7,638 bases of DNA. It comes from JBBSIN01 sp038232055. Its GTDB lineage: Bacteria > Actinomycetota > Actinomycetes > JADGOV01. Below the pieces are notes generated by a model. The model did not search any database and had not been told where the DNA came from. It worked only from the letters and a program-made list of their open reading frames with translations. A program made the position numbers and the translations under genes. Position 1 is the first letter of the stretch; every line of letters starts with the position of its first letter. This document shows, in pieces, positions 1 to 6,542 of the stretch. The stretch covers positions 1-7,638 of the forward strand of contig JBBSIN010000081.1 of the NCBI GenBank assembly GCA_038232055.1. Reading direction: 5' to 3'.

Positions 1-705
1 ATCATCGAGACCAAGGGCAACGACGTGTCGGCGTACATCCCGACCAACGTCATCTCGATCACCGACGGCCAGATCTTCCTCGAGACCGACCTGTTCAACT
101 CCGGCGTGCGGCCCGCCATCAACGTCGGCATCTCGGTCTCCCGGGTCGGCGGCAACGCACAGATTCGGGCGATGAAGACGGTGTCCGGACGCCTGCGGCT
201 CGATCTCGCCCAGTTCCGCGAGCTGGAGGCGTTCGCGGCCTTCGGCTCCGACCTCGACCGGGCGTCGAAGGCACAGCTCGAGCGCGGGCAGCGCCTCGTC
301 GAGCTGCTCAAGCAGCCGCAGTACTCGCCGTTCCCGGTCGAGCGGCAGGTCGTTTCGCTGTGGGCGGGCACCAGCGGCAACCTGGACGACGTCCCGGTCG
401 CCGACATCCGCCGCTTCGAGCGCGACCTGCTCGACTACCTCGGCCGGTCACACCAGGGCATCTACGACACGATCCTGCAGACCGGCAAGCTCGAGGAGTC
501 GACTGCCGAGTCGTTGCAGCAGGCGGTCGACGAGTTCAAGAAGGGCTTCGAGCCCAGCGAGGGCCAGGGTCAGGTCAACGAGGCCGAGTCCGACGCGATG
601 GAGGAAAGCGAGCGCGGCCAGGAGGCGATCCAGGCGTACCGCAAGAAGCCGGAGCGGCCCGGTTCGGACGCCATCACCGGACCCAGCCCGGTCGGAGGTC
701 CGTGA
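1..705 (+). CDS. atpA: ATP synthase F1 subunit alpha (3' part, 5' end outside window)
   Basis: Non-catalytic nucleotide-binding alpha subunit of the F1 head of the membrane ATP synthase. The reading frame is open from base 1 and gives the last 234 residues, so the Walker A region lies upstream of the window. The visible part starts at the conserved DVSAYIPTNVISITDGQIFL segment. It includes the SVSRVGG motif, whose Arg (codon 142-144) is the arginine finger that reaches into the catalytic site on beta, and then the helical C-terminal domain (LRLDLAQFRELEAFAAFGSDLD onward). After the point where E. coli alpha ends (around FKKGF, about base 549) there is an extra tail of roughly 51 residues: acidic, then a basic RKKPERP stretch, then Gly/Pro-rich. 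Such tails are known in actinobacteria, and in mycobacteria they restrain ATP hydrolysis; the same role here is inferred. The stop TGA at 703-705 lies 4 nt before atpG. Confidence 0.98.
   Translation: MIETKGNDVSAYIPTNVISITDGQIFLETDLFNSGVRPAINVGISVSRVGGNAQIRAMKTVSGRLRLDLAQFRELEAFAAFGSDLDRASKAQLERGQRLVELLKQPQYSPFPVERQVVSLWAGTSGNLDDVPVADIRRFERDLLDYLGRSHQGIYDTILQTGKLEESTAESLQQAVDEFKKGFEPSEGQGQVNEAESDAMEESERGQEAIQAYRKKPERPGSDAITGPSPVGGP
694..698 (+). promoter_or_regulatory. Shine-Dalgarno for atpG inside the end of atpA
   Basis: GGAGG sits within the last codons of atpA, 11 nt before the atpG ATG at 710. It supports that start and translationally coupled expression of the two subunits. Confidence 0.6.
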
Positions 706-709
706 CCCG

Positions 710-1638
710 ATGGGTGCCGCACTTCGCGTCTACCGTCGGCGGATCCGCTCGATCCAGTCGACGAAGAAGATCACGCGGGCCATGGAGCTCATCGCCGCCT
801 CCCGAATCGTCAAGGCGCAGGGTCGGGTAGCGGCGTCGAAGCCGTACGCCGAGGCCATCACCGGCGTCGTGTCGGCTGTCGCCAGCCAGGCCACGGTCGA
901 CCACCCACTGACCACGCCACGCGAGCGGCCCGCCAGGGCGGCCGTCCTCATCGTGACCAGCGACCGCGGGCTCGCGGGCGCCTACAACACCAACGCGCTG
1001 CGGACCGGTGAGGAGCTCAATGCCCTGCTGCGCGACGAGGGCAAGGAGCCGGTGCACTACCTCATCGGACGCAAGGCGCTCGGTTACTACCGCTTCCGCA
1101 ACCGGGCGATCGCCGGGGAGTGGACCGGCTTCTCCGAGAATCCGACGTCCGCCGACGCCACGGCGGCGGCCGACGCGCTCATCGACGCCTTCGTCCGTGG
1201 CCTGGACCGCGATGCCGAGGGTGCTTCGAGCACGGCCGGCGTCGATGAGATCCACATCGTCTACACCGAGTTCGCCTCGATGCTCGTCCAGCGTCCGGTG
1301 GCGCGGCGGCTGCTGCCGCTCGTGATCGAGTACTCCGACGAGCCGGCGCCGTCGGGACCGCTGCCGCTCTACGAGTTCGAGCCGTCGGCGGAAGGCGTGC
1401 TCGACGCGCTGCTGCCTCGCTACGTCGAGAGCCGCATCTACGCGGCGCTGCTGGAGGCGGCTGCGTCCGAGCAGGCGGCGCGACGCCGCGCCATGAAGGC
1501 GGCGACCGACAACGCCGACGACCTCGCCAAGAGCCTGACCCGGCTCGCGAACGCGGCACGCCAGGCCGAGATCACCCAGGAAATCATGGAAATCGTCGGC
1601 GGCGCCGAGGCGCTGTCCGCCAACGGAAGTGGGAACGC

Positions 1639-1642
<4 letters not shown>
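710..1642 (+). CDS. atpG: ATP synthase F1 subunit gamma
   Basis: Central-stalk gamma subunit, which rotates inside the alpha3beta3 head and couples proton flow to ATP synthesis. It has 310 residues, near the mycobacterial size and longer than E. coli gamma (about 287). The N-terminal coiled-coil helix is seen in RRRIRSIQSTKKITRAMELIA (about residues 10-30). The Rossmann-like middle domain has the conserved LIVTSDRGLAGAYN (about 80-93). The C-terminal helix carries RRRAMKAATDNADDL (about 258-272) and ITQEIMEIVGGAEAL (about 288-302). Between the helix ending around residue 164 and the strand DEIHIVYTEF there is a polar loop (about 165-178) that E. coli lacks. It matches the place of the extra gamma loop described in mycobacteria. 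The ATG at 710 follows atpA by 4 nt. The stop TGA overlaps the atpD start in an ATGA junction, so gamma and beta translation are probably coupled. Confidence 0.98.
1625..1634 (+). promoter_or_regulatory. Purine-rich ribosome binding site for atpD
   Basis: GGAAGTGGGA lies 4 nt before the atpD ATG at 1639, within the last atpG codons. It is an imperfect Shine-Dalgarno. The ATGA overlap (1639-1642) would also allow terminating ribosomes from atpG to restart. Confidence 0.45.
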
Positions 1643-3084
<1,442 letters not shown>

Positions 3085-3115
3085 TAGGAACGATGTCCCA
3101 GCGCAACGTTCGATC

Positions 3116-3120
3116 GGAGG
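3116..3120 (+). promoter_or_regulatory. Shine-Dalgarno fixing the GTG start of atpC
   Basis: A clean GGAGG lies 4 nt before the GTG at 3125, in the 40-nt gap after atpD. No ATG or other in-frame start with a better site lies nearby. The ATG at 3093 is in another frame. Confidence 0.65.
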
Positions 3121-3124
3121 TCTC

Positions 3125-3514
3125 GTGGCAGAGCTGCGGGTTGAGTTGGTGTCACCCGAGCGCGAGGTGTGGTCGGGTGACGCCGAAATGGTCGTCGCCC
3201 GAACCACCGAGGGCGAGATCGGCGTACTGCCCGGTCACGCGCCGCTCCTCGGCGAGCTCGTGTCGGGACCTGTGCGCATCCGACGCGGCGGCGCCGACGA
3301 GCTCGTTGCCGCCGTACACGGTGGCTTCCTATCGATCACCGACTGGGGCGTGTCCATGCTGGCAGAGGTGGTCGAGCTTGCGCCGGAGATCGACGCGGCT
3401 CGAGCGAGGCAGGCACTTGATCGGGCTCGGCAGGCCCCGGCAGACGACGAGGAGGCCGCCGCGGCCGCGCAACGGGCGACGGCGCGGCTGCGTGCCGTAG
3501 GCGAGACGGTCTAG
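3125..3514 (+). CDS. atpC: ATP synthase F1 subunit epsilon
   Basis: Small rotor subunit at the foot of gamma. It contacts the c-ring and can inhibit ATP hydrolysis. It has 129 residues from the GTG start. The N-terminal beta-sandwich is recognisable from LRVELVSPEREVWSGDAEMV, EGEIGVLPGHAPLL (about 29-42) and HGGFLSI (about 65-71). The Ala/Arg-rich C-terminal part (about 88-124) forms the expected helical hairpin, with an acidic turn PADDEE between the helices. The length is slightly above the 121 residues I recall for mycobacterial epsilon. The actinobacterial signature VVARTTEGEIGVLPGH supports the assignment. GTG at 3125 is chosen because GGAGG lies just upstream and the protein starts at the usual first strand. 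It is the last ATP synthase gene of the operon. Confidence 0.96.
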   Translation: MAELRVELVSPEREVWSGDAEMVVARTTEGEIGVLPGHAPLLGELVSGPVRIRRGGADELVAAVHGGFLSITDWGVSMLAEVVELAPEIDAARARQALDRARQAPADDEEAAAAAQRATARLRAVGETV

Positions 3515-3540
3515 GCCCGGCGTCTCACGGCAGTCGCGCG

Positions 3541-3978
3541 GTGAAGGCTGTCGACGTCCTCGTGCTTGTCGGGCTCCTCGCGGGAGTCCTGCTTGCCGGT
3601 CTCGCGACCCGCCGGTACGCGCTTCGACGTACCGGCGGGATGATCGATCTCTCGCTGCGCATCGTGAAGCGGCGCGGCACCCGGCAGGGCTGGGGGTGGG
3701 TCCTGGGACTGGGGCGCTACGCGGGCGATCACCTGCTGTGGTACCGCGTCTTCAGCCCGGCGATGCGGCCACGCAGGACGTTCTCCAGGCGGGGGCTCAC
3801 GGTGGTCAAACAGCGCCGGCCGACCGGCGTGGAGGCGCTCAGCCTGCTCGGCGGCTCCATCGTGGTCGAGTGCGTGGGCGACGCCGGCCGGATCGAGCTG
3901 GCGATGAGCGAGGCAGCGCTGCCCGGGTTCCTGGCCTGGGTCGAGGCGGCGGCCAGCCGAGGTCCAGGCATCAACTGA
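3541..3978 (+). CDS. DUF2550 family membrane-anchored protein
   Basis: Protein of 145 residues with one N-terminal transmembrane segment (about residues 4-22, VDVLVLVGLLAGVLLAGLA) followed by basic residues (RRYALRR), which suggests the soluble part is cytoplasmic. The soluble domain has the pattern I know from DUF2550 proteins: RTGGMIDLSLRI, a Gly/Trp-rich stretch with GRYAGDHLLWYRVF, RPRRTFSRRGLTVV, then a C-terminal ELAMSEAALPGFLAWVEAA. DUF2550 genes follow atpC in many actinobacteria (Rv1312 in M. tuberculosis). The molecular function is unknown. The gene starts 26 nt after atpC on the same strand, so it is probably co-transcribed with the operon. The GTG at 3541 has no clear Shine-Dalgarno. 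It is the only start that keeps the whole transmembrane segment without running back into atpC, so the start is less certain than the gene. Confidence 0.88.
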   Translation: MKAVDVLVLVGLLAGVLLAGLATRRYALRRTGGMIDLSLRIVKRRGTRQGWGWVLGLGRYAGDHLLWYRVFSPAMRPRRTFSRRGLTVVKQRRPTGVEALSLLGGSIVVECVGDAGRIELAMSEAALPGFLAWVEAAASRGPGIN

Positions 3979-4192
3979 CCGCCGGCTTCGTCAGCCCGAC
4001 GCTCGGCTGCACCGGATGATCTCCTTCGCTCCCGCCGTTGTTGCTCAACGATCTCTGAGACCGCCCCTCAGCCACCACCAGCAGGGCGAAGGAGATCGCC
4101 AACCCCCCGACCGCGGGATCGAGGGTGCGGCGCCAACTTCGGCCCCGTGACCACCGGTGCTGCGGGAGCGGGCCTTGGATGGAGCTGGAAGG
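3979..4192. other. Non-coding gap between convergent genes
   Basis: This is the longest stretch without a gene (214 bp), between the DUF2550 stop and the reverse-strand adenosyltransferase stop. Its one clear structure is the inverted repeat at 4018-4097. I find no riboswitch, tRNA or convincing small gene. In M. tuberculosis the equivalent gap holds IS1557 (Rv1313c), as I recall. Confidence 0.6.
4018..4097. repeat. 12-bp perfect inverted repeat enclosing two small hairpins
   Basis: GATCTCCTTCGC at 4018-4029 is the exact reverse complement of GCGAAGGAGATC at 4086-4097. Allowing two U-G pairs on the + strand RNA, the stem extends to 4017-4031/4084-4098. Inside lie CGTTG/CAACG (4036-4040 and 4046-4050, 5-nt loop) and CTGAG/CTCAG (4055-4059 and 4067-4071, 7-nt loop), so the whole can fold as a three-way junction. 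No T-run follows on either strand. Its place between two converging stop codons fits a bidirectional transcription end, but that is inference. Confidence 0.6.
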
Positions 4193-4801
4193 TCAGCCGG
4201 CGTTGGCCGCCGGTCGCCAGAGCACGTCGCCGGCCGGGTTCGCGGCACGGGCGAGGATGAAGAGCAGGTCCGACAGGCGATTGAGGTACCTCGCCGGCAC
4301 TGGGCTCGTGTCGTCGGGGAAGGCCTCGAGCAGCGCCCACGTCGACCGCTCGGCGCGCCGCGCAACCGTGCGGGCCACGTGCAGCAGCGCCGCGCCCGGC
4401 GTACCACCCGGGAGCAGGAAGCTGTTCAGTGCTGGCAACCGCTCATTGTGCTCGTCGCAGGCCCGCTCAAGGCGCTCGACGTAGGACTCGTTCACCCGCA
4501 ACGGCGCCCACTTCGGTTCCGCGACGACAGGGGTGCAGAGGTCGGCGCCGACATCGAAGAGGTCGTTCTGAACCTGTCGCAGCAGCGCCGCGACGTCGTC
4601 CGGCAGCTTCCCGAGCGCGAGAGCGACGCCGAGGGCAGAGTTGGTCTCGTCGACGTCGGCGTACGCCGTGATCCGCGGGTCGGTCTTCGCCACCCGGCTC
4701 ATGTCGCCGAGCGCTGTGGTGCCGCTGTCGCCGGTCTTCGTGTAGATGCGGGTCAGGTGGACGGTCGATGTGCGCTTGCCCTCGGGCGCGGTGTCAGTCA
4801 T
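4193..4801 (-). CDS. ATP:cob(I)alamin adenosyltransferase, PduO type
   Basis: Transfers the adenosyl group of ATP to cob(I)alamin, giving adenosylcobalamin (coenzyme B12), the cofactor of enzymes such as methylmalonyl-CoA mutase. It is cytoplasmic and usually a trimer. The 202 residues cover the family's usual length. The family motifs appear in order: TRIYTKTGDSGTTALGD (about 17-33, the ATP-binding N-terminal loop), YADVDETNSALG (47-58), FLLPGG (128-133), HVARTVARRAER (141-152) and RYLNRLSDLLF (171-181). Many members read DELN at 51-54; DETN here matches my memory of the mycobacterial homologue Rv1314c. The ATG at 4801 is preceded by no strong Shine-Dalgarno but by a -10-like TAGGGT 6 nt upstream. 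No cobalamin riboswitch is visible in the 89 bp shared with murA. PduO-type enzymes also go by cobO or pduO, so I give no symbol. Confidence 0.93.
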   Translation of the reverse strand: MTDTAPEGKRTSTVHLTRIYTKTGDSGTTALGDMSRVAKTDPRITAYADVDETNSALGVALALGKLPDDVAALLRQVQNDLFDVGADLCTPVVAEPKWAPLRVNESYVERLERACDEHNERLPALNSFLLPGGTPGAALLHVARTVARRAERSTWALLEAFPDDTSPVPARYLNRLSDLLFILARAANPAGDVLWRPAANAG

Positions 4802-4807
4802 CCAGTC

Positions 4808-4813
4808 ACCCTA
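4808..4813 (-). promoter_or_regulatory. Candidate -10 hexamer for the adenosyltransferase gene
   Basis: Read on the reverse strand this is TAGGGT, matching the TANNNT pattern, with 6 nt between it and the ATG at 4801. A transcript starting at or next to the ATG would be leaderless. No good -35 lies at 16-19 nt. This rests on pattern only. Confidence 0.35.
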
Positions 4814-4877
4814 CGAGGGGTCGCGGTTCGCCCGCCCGCCGCTGACAACCTGCGCTGGTCGCACCCGGTGCCGCGGC

Positions 4878-4883
4878 TATCCT
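4878..4883 (+). promoter_or_regulatory. Candidate -10 hexamer for murA
   Basis: TATCCT ends 7 nt before the murA GTG at 4891, and no Shine-Dalgarno lies between them. This spacing would put the transcription start at or beside the G of GTG, giving a leaderless mRNA. The -35 region is unconvincing. Confidence 0.4.
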
Positions 4884-4890
4884 GCCCGCC

Positions 4891-6162
4891 GTGGAGCGAT
4901 ACCGCGTGGTGGGCGGCGCCCGGCTCACCGGGAAGGTGACGGTGAGCGGGGCGAAGAACAGCGTGCTCAAGCTGATGGCCGCGAGCCTGCTGGCCGAAGG
5001 TACGACAACGCTGCGCAATGTCCCGCGCATCCTCGACGTCGAGATCATGAGCGAGCTGCTGCGTCGGCTCGGCTGCGTGGTCGTCGGCGAGCCTCCCGAG
5101 CTGGCCATCACGGTTCCCGCGCGTCCCGGACACGAAGCCGACTACGACCTGGTACGCCGGATGCGCGCCTCGATCTGCGTCCTCGGCCCACTCCTCGCCC
5201 GCTGCGGGGCGGTCAAGGTGGCGCAGCCGGGCGGCGACAATATCGGTTCGCGTGGGCTCGACATGCACGTCGACGGGCTGACCAAGATGGGTGCGACGGT
5301 GGAAACCGAGCACGGTTTCCTGCTCGCGAGCGCCCCACGGCTCGCCGGCGCCGTCATCTGGCTGGACTTTCCCAGCGTCGGCGCCACCGAGAACCTGTTG
5401 ATGGCGGGCGCCCTGGCCAAGGGCGTCACGGTCATCGACAATGCGGCGCGCGAGCCGGAGATCGTCGACCTCTGCGAGATGCTCACCGAGATGGGCGCTC
5501 GCATCACGGGGGCCGGGACGTCGACGATCGAGATCGACGGTGTCGAGTCGCTCCGTCCCACCGAGCACGCAACGGTGCCCGACCGGATCGTTGCCGGCAC
5601 CTACGCTATCGCCGCCGTCGCCACCCGGGGCGACGTGACGGTGCAGCGTGCCGTCGCCGGACATCTCGAGATCGCCTTGGACAAGCTCGCGACCGCGGGG
5701 GCGCAGATCGACCTGCTCGACGACGGGTTCCGCGTCGCGATGGCGGAGCGCCCCCGCTCGGTCGACGTCGTGACGCTGCCTTACCCGGGCTTTCCGACCG
5801 ATCTGCAGCCGGCGGTCGTCGTGCTCGATGCGGTGAGCGAGGGCACCGCCATGGTGACCGAGAACGTCTTCGAGGCGCGGTTCATGTTCCTCGACGAGCT
5901 CGCCCGGCTCGGCGCCGACATCCGCACCGACGGCCACCACGCGGTAATCCGCGGCCGGCAGCTGCTCTCCGGCGCGCCGGTCCGGGCCACCGACATCCGG
6001 GCCGGCGCCGGTCTCGTCCTGGCCGGGCTGGTCGCCGAGGGTGAGACGACGGTCAGCGACATCTATCACGTCGACCGCGGCTACCAGGACTTCGCGGAGT
6101 CGTTACAGCGCCTGGGCGCCGACGTACGCCGAGAGCCCGACCCGGACCTCTTCGAACCGTGA
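4891..6162 (+). CDS. murA: UDP-N-acetylglucosamine 1-carboxyvinyltransferase (Asp in place of catalytic Cys)
   Basis: Catalyses the first committed step of peptidoglycan synthesis in the cytoplasm: transfer of enolpyruvate from PEP to UDP-GlcNAc (EC 2.5.1.7). It has 423 residues, the normal length for this two-lobed fold of repeated alpha/beta units. Landmarks by E. coli comparison are Lys22-Asn23 in SGAKNSVLKLMAA, Arg92 in RASICVLGP, Arg121 in IGSRGLDMH, Asp304 in FPTDLQP and Arg396 in IYHVDRGY. The residue matching E. coli Cys115 is Asp116 (PGGDNIG, codon 5236-5238). Cys-to-Asp enzymes, including that of M. tuberculosis, stay active but resist fosfomycin, which alkylates the Cys. The GTG at 4891 starts the protein at the usual first strand (MERYRVVGGARLTGKV), with no Shine-Dalgarno. 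The gene is divergent from the adenosyltransferase gene and ends 13 bp from the stop of the next, convergent gene. Confidence 0.98.
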   Translation: MERYRVVGGARLTGKVTVSGAKNSVLKLMAASLLAEGTTTLRNVPRILDVEIMSELLRRLGCVVVGEPPELAITVPARPGHEADYDLVRRMRASICVLGPLLARCGAVKVAQPGGDNIGSRGLDMHVDGLTKMGATVETEHGFLLASAPRLAGAVIWLDFPSVGATENLLMAGALAKGVTVIDNAAREPEIVDLCEMLTEMGARITGAGTSTIEIDGVESLRPTEHATVPDRIVAGTYAIAAVATRGDVTVQRAVAGHLEIALDKLATAGAQIDLLDDGFRVAMAERPRSVDVVTLPYPGFPTDLQPAVVVLDAVSEGTAMVTENVFEARFMFLDELARLGADIRTDGHHAVIRGRQLLSGAPVRATDIRAGAGLVLAGLVAEGETTVSDIYHVDRGYQDFAESLQRLGADVRREPDPDLFEP

Positions 6163-6175
6163 GGAGGTTGGGGAC

Positions 6176-6496
6176 TCAGCCTCCGCTGGGAGCGAGCAGG
6201 TCGCGGGCCCGGCGCTCGTCGCGTCGGAAGACGAGCACGAGCGAACCGCCGTCGGCTGCGCTGCCCAACGTCGCCCGGATGCCGTTAGACCGGAGCAGGG
6301 CGCGCAGTCGCTCCGCCTCCCCCCGGTCCGGCACCGTCGCGACGGTGGCGAGCAGGCCGTAGTCCGCCGACCGCAGCAGACGTGGTGAGGACGGCGTACC
6401 GGATCCGTACGTCCACCGCAGCAGCAGCGCGAGCACCCCCACGGCGGCCAATGCGATGGCAGGGCCGAGGAGATAGGAGTAGCTGGACCCGCCCAC
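6176..6496 (-). CDS. Single-pass membrane protein with DUF2007-like domain
   Basis: I do not recognise a named gene here. From the GTG at 6496 it encodes 106 residues: a short Gly/Ser/Tyr-rich start, one transmembrane helix (about 7-27, SYLLGPAIALAAVGVLALLL), a Gly/Ser/Pro linker (31-40) and a small soluble domain (about 44-102). That domain starts SADYGLLATVATVPDRGEAE, continues with a helix LRALLRSNGIRATLG, then a strand SLVLVF and a final helix RRDERRARDLL. This pattern, a strand, 'EAERLRALL..NGIRA' helix, strand and short helix, resembles the DUF2007 family of putative signal-transducing proteins. That assignment is from memory and uncertain. An open frame continues upstream into the dehydrogenase gene, but it lacks the hydrophobic character and no start codon lies near. 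A -10-like AACAAT is 6 nt before the GTG. It converges on murA and diverges from the dehydrogenase gene. Confidence 0.7.
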   Translation of the reverse strand: MGGSSYSYLLGPAIALAAVGVLALLLRWTYGSGTPSSPRLLRSADYGLLATVATVPDRGEAERLRALLRSNGIRATLGSAADGGSLVLVFRRDERRARDLLAPSGG

Positions 6497-6502
6497 CTGC
6501 CC

Positions 6503-6508
6503 ATTGTT
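6503..6508 (-). promoter_or_regulatory. Candidate -10 hexamer for the small membrane protein gene
   Basis: Read on the reverse strand this is AACAAT, 6 nt before the GTG at 6496. It matches only the second A and last T of TANNNT, so it is weak. Its support is that the spacing equals that of the other non-operonic genes here. Confidence 0.25.
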
Positions 6509-6529
6509 CCCACTGGCGCCGGACGCCGT

Positions 6530-6535
6530 TAGGGT
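6530..6535 (+). promoter_or_regulatory. Candidate -10 hexamer for the 3-hydroxybutyryl-CoA dehydrogenase gene
   Basis: TAGGGT ends 7 nt before the GTG at 6543, the same spacing as at murA, and no Shine-Dalgarno precedes the GTG. A TTGTTC at 6504-6509 could be a -35, but its 20-nt spacer is long. Confidence 0.4.
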
Positions 6536-6542
6536 GGCCGTC

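Noticed and set aside
3093..3500. ATG-started + frame overlapping atpC
   Set aside because: The product is Arg/Ser/Pro-rich. The other frame is a clear epsilon subunit with its own GGAGG.
3971..4102. 43-residue reverse-strand frame from a TTG, in frame with the adenosyltransferase stop, starting with a hydrophobic LAISFALLVVAEG stretch
   Set aside because: It has no ribosome site, uses a rare start, is built largely from the inverted repeat, and overlaps the end of the DUF2550 gene. The region stays open for about 73 codons after the adenosyltransferase stop, so stop readthrough or a recent frame change is conceivable but unsupported.
4802..4890. A cobalamin riboswitch upstream of the adenosyltransferase gene
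   Set aside because: Only 89 bp are available, shared with the murA promoter, and no B12-box-like sequence or long leader is visible.
4798..6069. A 423-codon open frame antisense to murA
   Set aside because: Same reason: murA is complete with its active-site residues, and the antisense product is low-complexity and Arg/His/Asp-rich.
6103..6513. Reverse-strand frame with an ATG start at 6513, overlapping the small membrane protein
   Set aside because: Its product is Cys/Arg/Ser-rich without a domain and runs into murA. The frame starting at GTG 6496 gives a clean transmembrane helix and folded-domain pattern.
6504..6542. Upstream ATG extending the dehydrogenase by 13 residues
   Set aside because: The extension is not family-like, has no Shine-Dalgarno, and would bury the TAGGGT promoter candidate. 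The Rossmann strand begins right after the GTG at 6543.
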